Shown here: one piece after another, positions 25,289-33,405 of the stretch
Position numbering within the stretch: position 1 is the stretch's first letter
Layout of the letters: every line of letters begins with the position of its first letter
From: Nocardioides sp. GY 10127
Lineage (GTDB): Bacteria > Actinomycetota > Actinomycetes > Propionibacteriales > Nocardioidaceae
Direction: 5' to 3'
DNA length: 64,000 bases
Assembly (NCBI RefSeq): GCF_004919085.1
Contig: NZ_STGL01000005.1
Span: 124,001-188,000, forward strand
Position numbers and translations under genes: made by a program
Notes under the pieces: generated by a model
What the model was told of the DNA's origin: nothing
What the model saw: the letters and a program-made list of their open reading frames with translations, nothing else
Databases searched by the model: none

Positions 25289-26341
25289 TCAGCGCAGCGC
25301 GATCGGGTTCAGCGGGGCACCGACGGCGCCGGTCACGCGCAGCGCGCCGGCGACGAGCAGGAACTCCCACCGGCCGTCGGCGGCACAGGCGGCCGAGAGG
25401 GCGTCGAGGTCCCACATCTCGCCGATGGTGAGGCCCATGTTCGGGATGCACACCTGGTGCAGCGGCTGGAACGCCTCGTCGAACTCGTTGGGGCGCACCT
25501 CGAAGCCCCAGGTGTCGGTGGCGACCGCGGCCACGTCGTGGGCGTGCAGCCACCCCGCGGTGGTGAACGACAGCCCGGGGGCCGCGCCCCCGGCGTAGCC
25601 GCTCCAGCCCTGGCCGGCCGCGACCGACCGACGGGCCCGCGCCATCTGGCCGGTCCGCACGAGCAGCAGGTCGCCCGGCTGGATCTCCACGCCCTGCGCC
25701 TTCGCGGTGGCCTCCAGGTGGGCCGGGGTGATGGCGAACGCGTCCGGCAGCTCGCCGACGGCACCCTCGGCACCCTCAGCACCCTCCGCCGCCTCGCCGA
25801 CCACCCGGCCGACGTCCAGCAGGACGCCGCGCCCGGCGATCAGGTCGGCGGTGTGCTCGATCCCGGTCACCAGGTCGCCGAGGGACGTGACCACGGACTC
25901 GGCCGGCCGGCCGTTCCAGGCCATGCCCCGGTCGAAGATGTGCCCGAGGCCGTCCCACTGCGTGGCGCACTGGAGCGGCATGGCGATGACGTCGTCCGCC
26001 CCGCCGATCCCGTGCGGGAAGCCCTGGATGCCGGTGACCGCGTCGGTCCCGGTGTCGAGCATCGTGTGCACGGGGTTGGTCCGGCGACGCCAGCCGGTCT
26101 GCGGGCCGTCCATGTCGAACGACATGGACAGCGAGATCGACTCGCCCGTGCGCACGAGGCCGGCCGCGGCCGCCCGCCGCTCGGGCGTGATCAGGTTGAG
26201 GGTGCCGACGCGGTCGTCCTCGCCCCAGCGCCCCCAGTTGCGCACCTGCTCGGCGACCTGGGCGATCGCGCCCGCCGGGTCCGAGCGGTCGTAGGGGAAC
26301 TCGTCGGGGCGGGCGAGCGTCGGCTCGTCCAGCACGCTCAC
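25289..26341 (-). CDS. Cyclase-family (kynurenine-formamidase-like) hydrolase
   Basis: A 350-aa protein from a GTG that overlaps the upstream stop by four bases (GTGA). The metal-site motif of the cyclase superfamily, normally HxGTHxDxPxH, is recognisable as QCATQWDGLGHIF near residue 120. LLVRTG near 240 and a C-terminal VCIPNMGLTIGEMWDLDAL also fit the family. Members hydrolyse or cyclise carboxylates, including N-formyl compounds and aromatic breakdown products. An Ala/Glu/Gly repeat (AEGAEGAEGA) is inserted near residue 205. It is the last gene of a five-gene leftward aromatic operon, so it likely acts on a late ring-cleavage intermediate. Confidence 0.85.
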   Translation of the reverse strand: MSVLDEPTLARPDEFPYDRSDPAGAIAQVAEQVRNWGRWGEDDRVGTLNLITPERRAAAAGLVRTGESISLSMSFDMDGPQTGWRRRTNPVHTMLDTGTDAVTGIQGFPHGIGGADDVIAMPLQCATQWDGLGHIFDRGMAWNGRPAESVVTSLGDLVTGIEHTADLIAGRGVLLDVGRVVGEAAEGAEGAEGAVGELPDAFAITPAHLEATAKAQGVEIQPGDLLLVRTGQMARARRSVAAGQGWSGYAGGAAPGLSFTTAGWLHAHDVAAVATDTWGFEVRPNEFDEAFQPLHQVCIPNMGLTIGEMWDLDALSAACAADGRWEFLLVAGALRVTGAVGAPLNPIALR

Positions 26342-27555
26342 GCCTGCGCCCCGGAGCCCAGCGCGCCCGAGCCCAGCTCGGCGAACGTGTCGGCCACCCA
26401 GTCGGCGATGTAGGTGACGACGTGGGGGAAGTGGTCGAGGCCGATGTGCTCGGTCGCGCCCTCCGCGGGGGTGAACACCCGCAGCTCGCGCTTGGGGCTG
26501 TTCACGGCCTGCTCGTACTGGCGGTGCGCGAGGGCCAGCGGGATCTGGCGGTCGTTCTCGCCGTGGGCGACGAGGACCGGGCAGGTGATCTGCTCCATGA
26601 CGCCCTCGAGGTTCACGGCCTCGGACTTGGTGATGAAGGTGTCGAGGTCGGTCTCGCCCCACACCCACAGGACGTGGTCCCAGTAGTGCGGCACGGGGTT
26701 CTCGCCCTCGCGGTCGAGGCGGCGCTTCTGCACCGCGCCCCAGTCCTGGTTGGCGCCCCACGCCACGCACAGCGCGAGCCGCTTCTCGAAGGCGGCGGCG
26801 CGCGGGGCGTAGTAGCCGCCGAGCGACCAGCCGACGACGCCGATCCGGTCGGCCTGCACGTCCTCGCGCTTCTCCAGCCAGTCCACGCACGCCGCGGCCC
26901 AGGCCTCGGTGTCCACGCGAGCGGTGAGCCCGCGCAGGCGCAGGGCCTCGCCGGCGCCGGGGCAGTCGACCATGAGCGCGGAGATGCCGCGGGCGGCGAG
27001 CTCGGTGTGGATGCCGGAGCCGATCATCATCTCCTTGGTGGAGTCCAGGCCGTTCCACACGATCATCACCGGGGTCGGCTCACCGGCCACGGACGCGTTG
27101 TGGAAGTAGGCCGGCAGGCTCGTGAGCGTGCCCTCGGGCTGGCCGTCGGCGGGCCCCGCCAGGTAGGGGATCTCGACCTTCGTGGTGGGCTGGTCGAGCA
27201 GCTCGAAGCTGCGCACGAGCAGGTCGACGCTGCGCTGGTACTCGTCGTTGCGCGAGAGGTCCTTGGCGGACTGCATGCGCTCGGCCTGGGAGACGTAGAC
27301 GCTCGCGCGGAAGAACTTCTGCCCGGCGGTGCGGCGGTGACCGGCCTTCTCGGCCTCGACCGCCTGCTCCTCCAGCTGGTCGGCGACGGCGCGCCAGGCG
27401 GCCATGAAGTCCTTGGTGCCGACGTCCGAGCCCTGGGCGGCGAGCTCCTTGAGCGGCCGGCAGGCGCGGTCGACCTCGTCGATCGTGCCACCGGAGTTCA
27501 GGGTGGCGACGACCCCCAGGTTCCAGACGTAGTTGCCGGGGAAGTACTCGAACAT
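26338..27555 (-). CDS. Alpha/beta hydrolase resembling 2,6-dihydroxypseudooxynicotine hydrolase
   Basis: A 405-aa hydrolase with a helical N-terminal domain of about 140 residues, then an alpha/beta core. The nucleophile elbow is VGWSLGGYYAPR (Ser near 245), the acid region is CPVLVAHGENDRQIP, and the His is in EHIGLDHFPHV near 380. The long N-terminal cap is typical of the FrsA/DHPON-hydrolase group, whose members can break C-C bonds. Two residues in the core, MVDCPGAGEALRLRG, are also group-typical. Its place next to an extradiol dioxygenase suggests hydrolysis of the ring-cleavage product or an aryl side chain. The C-terminus carries a small repeat, GSGALGSGA. Confidence 0.85.
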   Translation of the reverse strand: MFEYFPGNYVWNLGVVATLNSGGTIDEVDRACRPLKELAAQGSDVGTKDFMAAWRAVADQLEEQAVEAEKAGHRRTAGQKFFRASVYVSQAERMQSAKDLSRNDEYQRSVDLLVRSFELLDQPTTKVEIPYLAGPADGQPEGTLTSLPAYFHNASVAGEPTPVMIVWNGLDSTKEMMIGSGIHTELAARGISALMVDCPGAGEALRLRGLTARVDTEAWAAACVDWLEKREDVQADRIGVVGWSLGGYYAPRAAAFEKRLALCVAWGANQDWGAVQKRRLDREGENPVPHYWDHVLWVWGETDLDTFITKSEAVNLEGVMEQITCPVLVAHGENDRQIPLALAHRQYEQAVNSPKRELRVFTPAEGATEHIGLDHFPHVVTYIADWVADTFAELGSGALGSGAQA

Positions 27556-27611
27556 CGTGCGCTCTCTCTCGTGCGGTGGTGCGGCTCAGGGGTGGTGGGT
27601 CGGGGGTGGGC

Positions 27612-28595
27612 TCAGCCGGCGGCCGGCTGGGCAGGGGCCCGGTGCCGCTCGGAGGGCCGGAACGCGGGCAGCGGCGGCGGCTCGGGGGCGGAGGCGATCG
27701 TCGCCGTGAGCGAGCCCAGCCGCTCGACGGTGAGGGTGACGACGTCCCCGTCGACCAGCGGCGGCGGGTCCTGCCGCCCCGCGAGGCCCCACAGCTCGGC
27801 CAGGCAGCCGCCGTGGCCGAACGTGCCGGAGCCGAGGACGTCCCCGCTCACCACGCGGGAGTCGCGGGAGGCGTAGGCGATCATCGCCTCGAAGCTCCAG
27901 CCGCAGTTGGCGAGCAGGTCGCGACCGACCTCCACGCCGTTGATCTCGACGGTGCCCACGAGCTCGAGGAACCCGTCGGCGTCGCGGCGGTCGGCCACCT
28001 CGTCCGGCGTGACGATCCACGGGCCGAGGCTGGTGGCGAAGTCCTTGCCCTTGGCGGGGCCCAGGCCGACCTGCATCTCGCGGCCCTGCAGGTCGCGCGC
28101 GGACCAGTCGTTCATCACGAGGAAGCCGAAGACGTGGTCCGCGGCCTCCTCGACGCTCAGCGACGTCCCCTCGCCGGTCACCACGACCGCCACCTCGAGC
28201 TCGAGGTCGCGCGCGCGGCTGGCCGCCGGGAACGGCACCGCCTCGTCCGGGCCGAGGAGCCGGTGCGGGTTGGTGAAGTAGAAGGTCGGCGCGTCGTACC
28301 AGGCGTCCGGCACGCCCCCCGTCCCCTCGATCGAGCGGCGCACGCCCTCGACGTGCTCCTCGAAGGCCACGAAGTCACGCACCGAGGCCGGCTCCAACGG
28401 CACCTGGAGCCGGAGGGTCGAGAGCGGGACGCCGGGCCGGGCCAGCGCGGCCTCGGCGAGCCGGCGGGCCGCGGGCAGACCGGCGGCGACCACGTCGCGC
28501 ATGGTCGTGCCCGCCTCGAACGGGTGGAGGTGGTCGTCCTCGACGACGCCGACGAGCAGGTCGTCGACGCCGTCGAGCGCGGTGGCGAGTCGCAC
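27612..28595 (-). CDS. Fumarylacetoacetate-hydrolase-fold enzyme of the aromatic operon
   Basis: A 327-aa FAH-superfamily enzyme. The GTG at 28595 lies 11 bp after the dioxygenase stop and has GAGGCGG upstream; the open frame that runs back through the dioxygenase gene is a shadow. The metal site is seen as DLELEVAVVV (Glu pair), FGFLVMNDWSARDLQ and GKDFATSLGPW. The C-terminal GSGTFGHGGCLAELWG resembles true fumarylacetoacetases more than 2-hydroxypentadienoate hydratases. It should cleave or hydrate the diketo acid from ring opening. Context with a monooxygenase and extradiol dioxygenase supports this; the actual substrate is unknown. Confidence 0.88.
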   Translation of the reverse strand: MRLATALDGVDDLLVGVVEDDHLHPFEAGTTMRDVVAAGLPAARRLAEAALARPGVPLSTLRLQVPLEPASVRDFVAFEEHVEGVRRSIEGTGGVPDAWYDAPTFYFTNPHRLLGPDEAVPFPAASRARDLELEVAVVVTGEGTSLSVEEAADHVFGFLVMNDWSARDLQGREMQVGLGPAKGKDFATSLGPWIVTPDEVADRRDADGFLELVGTVEINGVEVGRDLLANCGWSFEAMIAYASRDSRVVSGDVLGSGTFGHGGCLAELWGLAGRQDPPPLVDGDVVTLTVERLGSLTATIASAPEPPPLPAFRPSERHRAPAQPAAG

Positions 28596-28606
28596 CGGGC
28601 GCCGCC

Positions 28607-29578
28607 TCAGACCGGCGGGGCGACGAAGACGCCGCGGTCCGGGTCGTTGAACGACTCGCGGGCGACGAGCTCGTTCATCGGGTTGGCGGTGCCCCACTGG
28701 TCGGTGACCTCGGGGTTGGAGAAGTCGTAGACGTGCGGGTGCCAGGTGTCCTCGTCGAGCAGCTCGAGCTCGGTCGTGTACTCGAGCGTGTTGCCGTGCG
28801 GGTCGAGGAAGTAGGTGAAGGTGTTGTTGCCCGCCATGTGACGGCCGGGGCCCCAGATCTTCTGCACGCCCGCGCGCATGAGCCGGCCGGAGCCGCGCAT
28901 GTACTCGTCGATGCCGCGCATCTCGAAGGACGCGTGGTGCAGCGCGACGTGCGGGCCGCGCGCGATCGCCATCGAGTGGTGCTGCGGGTTGGTGCGCATG
29001 AACCACATGACCTCGCCCATGTGCGGGGAGGAGAGCGTGTCCGAGAGCGCGAAGCGCAGGTGCTTCTCGTAGAAGGCGACGGTGGCCTCGGGGTTCGGGG
29101 AGTTCACCACGACGTGGGAGAGCTTCACCGGCACCGACTCGCCCTCCTCGACCTTGCGGTGCTGCCGCACGGCGACGTCGGAGGAGATCTCGATCGTCCG
29201 GCCGTCCACGTCGAAGAACCGGAAGCCGTAGCCGCCGCCGGGCGTCTGCAGCTTGTCGGGCTCGCCGACGAGCTGGACGCCGTCGCGGCCGAGGCGCTCG
29301 GCCATCTCGTCGACGTCCTCGGCGCACGCGACGCCGAAGGAGATGAGGTCGAGGCGCTTCTCGTCGGCCTTGCGCAGCCGCACCGAGTACTGCTCGGGGC
29401 TGCCGGCGGCGGCGAGGAAGGCGATGCCCTCGTCGGTCGTCTCGGGGTCCAGGCCCCACATGGTCGTGTAGAACTCGAGCTGCTTGTCGTAGTCGGGGAC
29501 GGCGAGGTCCACGTGGCGCAGGTGGGTGACGAGGCGTCGGCCCAGCTCGTCGGTGGGCGCGTTGATCATGTCGGTCAC
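28607..29578 (-). CDS. Type I extradiol ring-cleavage dioxygenase (VOC fold)
   Basis: A 323-aa two-domain vicinal-oxygen-chelate protein. In the C-terminal catalytic half, candidate Fe(II) ligands are His in LSHVVVNSP (about residue 150), His in ALHHASFEM (about 212) and Glu in GNTLEYTTE (about 265). HHxSF and DPHGNTLEY are signatures of catechol 2,3-dioxygenase-like enzymes. The N-terminal VOC half is non-catalytic. GTG start with AGGAG upstream; an ATG three codons later is an alternative. It lies 48 bp downstream of the FAD monooxygenase, so the pair probably hydroxylates and then opens one aromatic ring. Confidence 0.9.
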   Translation of the reverse strand: MTDMINAPTDELGRRLVTHLRHVDLAVPDYDKQLEFYTTMWGLDPETTDEGIAFLAAAGSPEQYSVRLRKADEKRLDLISFGVACAEDVDEMAERLGRDGVQLVGEPDKLQTPGGGYGFRFFDVDGRTIEISSDVAVRQHRKVEEGESVPVKLSHVVVNSPNPEATVAFYEKHLRFALSDTLSSPHMGEVMWFMRTNPQHHSMAIARGPHVALHHASFEMRGIDEYMRGSGRLMRAGVQKIWGPGRHMAGNNTFTYFLDPHGNTLEYTTELELLDEDTWHPHVYDFSNPEVTDQWGTANPMNELVARESFNDPDRGVFVAPPV

Positions 29579-29626
29579 GGCGTGCTCCTGGGGAAGGTCA
29601 GCGGGTCAGGGGTCGGCGGGAGAGGC

Positions 29627-30757
29627 TCAGGGACGCTCGGCGAGCAGCGCCGAGATGCGGCCCATGAGGCCGGGGACGTCGCCGCGCTCGTGCGCGAGCA
29701 GCCAGTCGCCCAGCTGGACGGAGGCGGCCACCACCTCGGCCGCACGCGGGAGGCGGCGGGCGTGGAAGGCCGACCACAGGGCGTCGTCCACCTCGTCGCG
29801 GTCGAGCAGCAGCTCGGCCAGGACCACGGCGTCCTCGAGCGCCTGGGCGGCACCCTGGGCGATGGTGGGCGGGCAGGTGTGCGCGGCGTCGCCGATGAGG
29901 ACGGCGCGGCCGCGGTTCCACGGCTCGGGGAGCACGTGGGTCTCGAACCAGGTGTAGTTGACCCGGGAGGCGTCGGTCATGACCTCGCGGATGTCGTCCC
30001 ACGGGCCGTGGTAGCTCGAGGCGAGCTCGCGCATGACCTCCAGGCCCTCCTCGGGGGAGAGGCCGGAGCGGTCCTGCGCGTCCTCGACGACGTAGGCGTA
30101 GAGGGAGTCCTCGCCGGTGGGGCAGTAGCCGGCGATGTAGCAGCGGCCGCCGTAGACGAGGTCGGTGCGGGTGACCGAGGCGGGGCGCGGGGCGAAGACG
30201 CGCCAGATGCCCATGCCGGTCGCACGCGTCTCCAGCTCGACGCCGAGGGCGGAGCGGACCGCGGAGCGGATGCCGTCGGCGCCGACCAGCAGGTCGTAGC
30301 GGCCCGAGGAGCCGTCGGAGAACTCGACGTGCACGCCGTCCTCGTCCTGGCTGATCGTGGTGAACGTCGTGCCCAGGCGCAGCTTGGCGCCGGCCTCGAC
30401 CGCGCGGTCGACCAGGATGCGGGCCAGGTCGGGGCGGTACATGCCCATCGTCGCGGGCAGGTCGGGCCCGCCGGTGCGGATCTCCTCGAGCTCGGCGACC
30501 AGCGTGCCGGCCGGGTCGGGGGCGCGGATGCCGAGGCTGTCGAAGGAGTAGCCCAGCTCGCCGCAGGCCTCCCAGACGCCGAGGTCGCGCAGCACGCGCA
30601 GGGCGTTGCCCTGGATGGTGATGCCCGAGCCGAGGGCCGAGACGTCGGCCTTCGCCTCGACGAGGTCGACCGAGACCCCACCCTCGGCGAGCAGGATCGC
30701 GGTGGCGGCACCGGCGGCACCGGCTCCCACGACGAGGACGGAACGGACGGCGGACAT
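29627..30757 (-). CDS. FAD-dependent aromatic-ring monooxygenase (class A)
   Basis: A 376-aa flavoprotein. GxGxxG at the start (VLVVGAGAAGAATA), the DG motif (LLVGADGIRSAVR near residue 160) and the GD motif (VLIGDAAHTCPPTIAQGA near residue 290) define a p-hydroxybenzoate-hydroxylase-type single-component enzyme using NAD(P)H. It is the first gene of the leftward aromatic operon and faces a divergent LysR gene across 148 bp that contain an operator-like dyad. The substrate is probably a phenolic acid, hydroxylated to a catechol-like ring for the next enzyme. Length is normal for the class. Confidence 0.9.
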   Translation of the reverse strand: MSAVRSVLVVGAGAAGAATAILLAEGGVSVDLVEAKADVSALGSGITIQGNALRVLRDLGVWEACGELGYSFDSLGIRAPDPAGTLVAELEEIRTGGPDLPATMGMYRPDLARILVDRAVEAGAKLRLGTTFTTISQDEDGVHVEFSDGSSGRYDLLVGADGIRSAVRSALGVELETRATGMGIWRVFAPRPASVTRTDLVYGGRCYIAGYCPTGEDSLYAYVVEDAQDRSGLSPEEGLEVMRELASSYHGPWDDIREVMTDASRVNYTWFETHVLPEPWNRGRAVLIGDAAHTCPPTIAQGAAQALEDAVVLAELLLDRDEVDDALWSAFHARRLPRAAEVVAASVQLGDWLLAHERGDVPGLMGRISALLAERP

Positions 30758-30880
30758 GGGGACCTCCGGGGACGAGGAACGGTGACGAACGACAGGGTCG
30801 GGACGGGCCGAGAGCCTGTGACCTGGCCCACTGTGAAGGACCAGAAGCCATCACGGAACCCACAATCTCCAATCGACACC

Positions 30881-30896
30881 ATCGACAGCGTCGATA
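30881..30896. promoter_or_regulatory. LysR-type operator in the monooxygenase-LysR divergent promoter
   Basis: ATCGAC-AGC-GTCGAT at 30881-30895 is a perfect 6-3-6 dyad, followed by A and placed 10 bp before the LysR start. A half-site ATCGACACC lies immediately left at 30872. The near-identical dyad at 31859-31875 upstream of the MFS gene strengthens the case for a shared regulator. It contains the T-N11-A core of LysR-family sites. Confidence 0.65.
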
Positions 30897-30905
30897 CCTT
30901 CGTCC

Positions 30906-31886
30906 ATGCTTGGCCCCGTGGCCACCACCGCGCTGACGAACCTCGACCTCAACCTGCTGCTCGCCCTCGAGGCGCTGCTCGCCGAGCGCAACGTGACGCG
31001 CGCGGCCGCCCGCCTGGGCCTGAGCCAGCCGGCCGTCTCGGCCTCCCTGGCACGGCTGCGCCGGCACTTCGGCGACGAGCTGCTCCACCGGACCGGCAAC
31101 CGCTACGAGCTCACGCCGCTCGCCGAGCAGCTGGTCCCGCGCGTGGGCAGCGCGGTGTTCGGCGTCCAGCGGGTCTTCGACACCACCCCCGCCTTCGACC
31201 CCACCACCACCGAGCGCGAGTTCACCCTCCACCTCAGCGACTACGCCCTGGCGATGCTCGGCGGACCGCTCACCAGCCTCGTCTCCACGCGGGCACCGGG
31301 CGCCCGACTGCGCTTCCGCCCGAACAACGCGGCGACCGTCGACCACGCCTTCGAGGCGCTGCGCGGCGTCGACGGCATCGTCGTGCCCCCCGGCTTCCTC
31401 GCCGAGCTGCCCAACCTGCCCCTCTACGAGGACGGGTGGACGCTGGTCGTCGACGCGCACCACCCGGTGCCCGAGGGCGGGCTCACGCTGGACGACCTGG
31501 GCCGGCTGCCCTGGGTGACCACCTACCACGAGCGGACGGCGGTGGTGACCGTCGAGCGGCAGCTCCAGATGATCGGCGTCGAGGTGGACGTCCGCGTGGT
31601 CGCCGACTCGTTCCTCGCGCTGCCGTTCCTCGTGGCGGGCACCGACCACGTCGCCGTCCTCCCCTCGACCCTGGCGCGGACGCTGCAGCACGCCGCCCCC
31701 GTCCGCCTGGTGCCGTGCCCGTGGGACCCCGTGCCGCTGACCGAGTCCCTGTGGTGGCACCCGAGCCACCGCGCCGACCCGGCCCACGCCTGGCTGCGCT
31801 CGCAGCTGCAGGAGGCGGGCCGCACCGTCACCGACCAGCAGCGCTCCCACCCGCCGACTATCGACACCGTCGATACCCGCCCCTAA
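30906..31886 (+). CDS. LysR-family regulator of the ring-cleavage operon
   Basis: A 326-aa regulator. The winged helix begins LDLNLLLALEALLAERNVTRAAARL in parts and continues SQPAVSASLARLRRHFGD, typical of the NahR/NodD branch of the family. The effector domain spans residues of about 95-300. An ATG at 30906 is used; a GTG five codons on (VATTALTNLDLN) is possible. It diverges from the monooxygenase operon and is followed by a transporter in its own direction. The last codons of the gene contain a second copy of the putative operator, so the regulator's own coding end doubles as a control site for the transporter. Confidence 0.9.
   Translation: MLGPVATTALTNLDLNLLLALEALLAERNVTRAAARLGLSQPAVSASLARLRRHFGDELLHRTGNRYELTPLAEQLVPRVGSAVFGVQRVFDTTPAFDPTTTEREFTLHLSDYALAMLGGPLTSLVSTRAPGARLRFRPNNAATVDHAFEALRGVDGIVVPPGFLAELPNLPLYEDGWTLVVDAHHPVPEGGLTLDDLGRLPWVTTYHERTAVVTVERQLQMIGVEVDVRVVADSFLALPFLVAGTDHVAVLPSTLARTLQHAAPVRLVPCPWDPVPLTESLWWHPSHRADPAHAWLRSQLQEAGRTVTDQQRSHPPTIDTVDTRP
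31859..31875. promoter_or_regulatory. Second LysR-type operator, inside the LysR 3' end and upstream of the MFS gene
   Basis: TATCGAC-ACC-GTCGATA is a perfect 7-3-7 dyad lying within the last nine codons of the LysR gene, 155 bp before the MFS start. It matches the dyad at 30881-30896 in arms and spacing. The same regulator could therefore control the transporter separately from the catabolic operon. Confidence 0.65.
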
Positions 31887-32029
31887 CGAGATCCATTGGC
31901 GCGCGGGCGCCTCGCGCCACCACCCTGTCTCCACGTGACCCGGGTCACGTCCGACGGGGACCTTCGCCCCGCTCTCGAGGAGGACGTCCGCCCGGCACCC
32001 ATCGACGCACTCTCCCGAAGGGGCCACTC

Positions 32030-33283
32030 ATGTCCACCACCCGTCCCGCCTCCGAGGCAGGCGCTGCCGCGGCCACGCCCGGCACCCGACCCGCGGGCCA
32101 CCGCCACGGCGCGCTGCTCATGGCGATCAGCTGCCTGCCGGTGCTCGGCGCGGTGCTGCTCGCCCCCGTCCTCCCGGCCATGCAGGACCACTTCGCCGAC
32201 ACCCCGGGGGCGGACGCCCTCGTGCCGATCACCCTCACGGTCCCGGCGCTCATGATCGGCCTCACGGCGCCGTTCGCCGGCCGCATCGTCGACCGGTTCG
32301 GACGGCTGCGCCTGCTCGTCGGCGCCCTGCTGGCCTACGCGGTGCTCGGCATGGCCCCCCTCGTGCTCGAGCCGCTGCCGGCCATCGTCCTCTCCCGCGC
32401 GGGCGTGGGCCTCACCGAGGCCGCGATCATGACCTGCTGCACCACGCTCATCGCCGACTACTTCGCCGGTGCCGACCGCGACCGCTGGCTCGGGCTCCAG
32501 ACCGTCACCACCGCGCTCGCGGCGACCGTCTTCTTCGGCCTCGGCGGCGGCCTGGGCTCCATCAGCTGGCGCGCCCCGTTCTGGCTCTACGCCTCCAGCC
32601 TGATCTTCGCCGTGCTCACGCTGGCGATGCTGCCCAAGGTCCGGCCCGCCGACGGGAGCGACCCCAAGCACCCCGCTCGCGAGCCCGAGGCGACCACCCC
32701 GGAGGCCGCCCTCCCGCCGATCCCGTGGGCGAAGCTGCGCGTGCCGGTGGCCGTCACCTTCTTCGGCGGCATCGTCTTCTACACCCCGATCGTGGAGCTG
32801 CCCTACGTCCTCGACGGCCTCGGGGTCGACGCGACCTCCACCATCGGCGCCCTCGCGGCGCTGGCCTCGCTCGCGACCGCGATCGGTGCGGCGTCCTTCG
32901 GCCGGCAGTCGCGTCGCGGCACCCGCGTCCTGCTGCCCGTGGCGCTGGGCCTCGCGGGTATCGGTCTCGCGGGCCTCGGCCTGGCCCCGTCCGTCCCGCT
33001 CGCCGCCGTGGCCGCCGTGGTCGCCAGCGCCGGCACCGGCCTGCTGCTGCCGACCCTCATCACCTGGGCGATCTCCGGTCTCTCGTTCGTCGAGCGCGGC
33101 CGCGGCACGGGCCTGTGGACCGCCGCCCTCTTCCTCGGTGAGTTCGTCTGCCCGCTGCTGGTGCTCGCGCTCGCCGCGGCCGCCGGCGGCACCGGCCTGG
33201 CCGTCAGCCTCGTGGGCCTGCTCGCGCTCGTCCTGGCCGTCGCCAGCCGTGCCCTCGTGCGGCCCGCCGCGGCTGCTGCCTGA
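32030..33283 (+). CDS. MFS transporter of the ring-cleavage cluster
   Basis: A 417-aa, twelve-helix major facilitator. The first half carries the family loop GRIVDRFGRLRLL after helix 2; a short charged loop near residues 205-225 (PADGSDPKHPAREPE) separates the halves. GAAGGGG lies six bases before the ATG. The gene stands alone to the right of the LysR gene behind an operator-like dyad. The most economical reading is uptake of the aromatic substrate, though export cannot be excluded. It ends 122 bp before a convergent gene, with a palindromic element between. Confidence 0.87.
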   Translation: MSTTRPASEAGAAAATPGTRPAGHRHGALLMAISCLPVLGAVLLAPVLPAMQDHFADTPGADALVPITLTVPALMIGLTAPFAGRIVDRFGRLRLLVGALLAYAVLGMAPLVLEPLPAIVLSRAGVGLTEAAIMTCCTTLIADYFAGADRDRWLGLQTVTTALAATVFFGLGGGLGSISWRAPFWLYASSLIFAVLTLAMLPKVRPADGSDPKHPAREPEATTPEAALPPIPWAKLRVPVAVTFFGGIVFYTPIVELPYVLDGLGVDATSTIGALAALASLATAIGAASFGRQSRRGTRVLLPVALGLAGIGLAGLGLAPSVPLAAVAAVVASAGTGLLLPTLITWAISGLSFVERGRGTGLWTAALFLGEFVCPLLVLALAAAAGGTGLAVSLVGLLALVLAVASRALVRPAAAAA

Positions 33284-33301
33284 GCCCCACCGCTCCGCCT
33301 G

Positions 33302-33388
33302 ACGACGTCCCGTCACGGCCGGCCCTCGCGCCGGCGGTGGCGGGACGTCGTGCGTCTGAGGGAGTGTGCGTCCGCCCCGTATGACGTC
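33302..33388. repeat. Diverged GACGTCATACG element with competing hairpins between convergent genes
   Basis: A third copy of the 25.2-kb element: left arm GACGTCGTGCG at 33344-33354 and right arm CGTATGACGTC at 33378-33388, now mismatched. Its left arm instead pairs perfectly with an upstream arm: ACGACGTCCCG (33302-33312) against CGGGACGTCGT (33341-33351). The element lies between the MFS and SGNH stops, consistent with a bidirectional terminator that has been remodelled. Confidence 0.78.
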
Positions 33389-33405
33389 CGCGGGGGCGAG
33401 CAGCC

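Noticed and set aside
28733..33283. A 1516-codon plus-strand frame ending in the MFS transporter
   Set aside because: Only the last 417 codons (from 32030) encode a recognisable protein with a good ribosome site. The rest is antisense or out of frame with the dioxygenase, monooxygenase and LysR genes.
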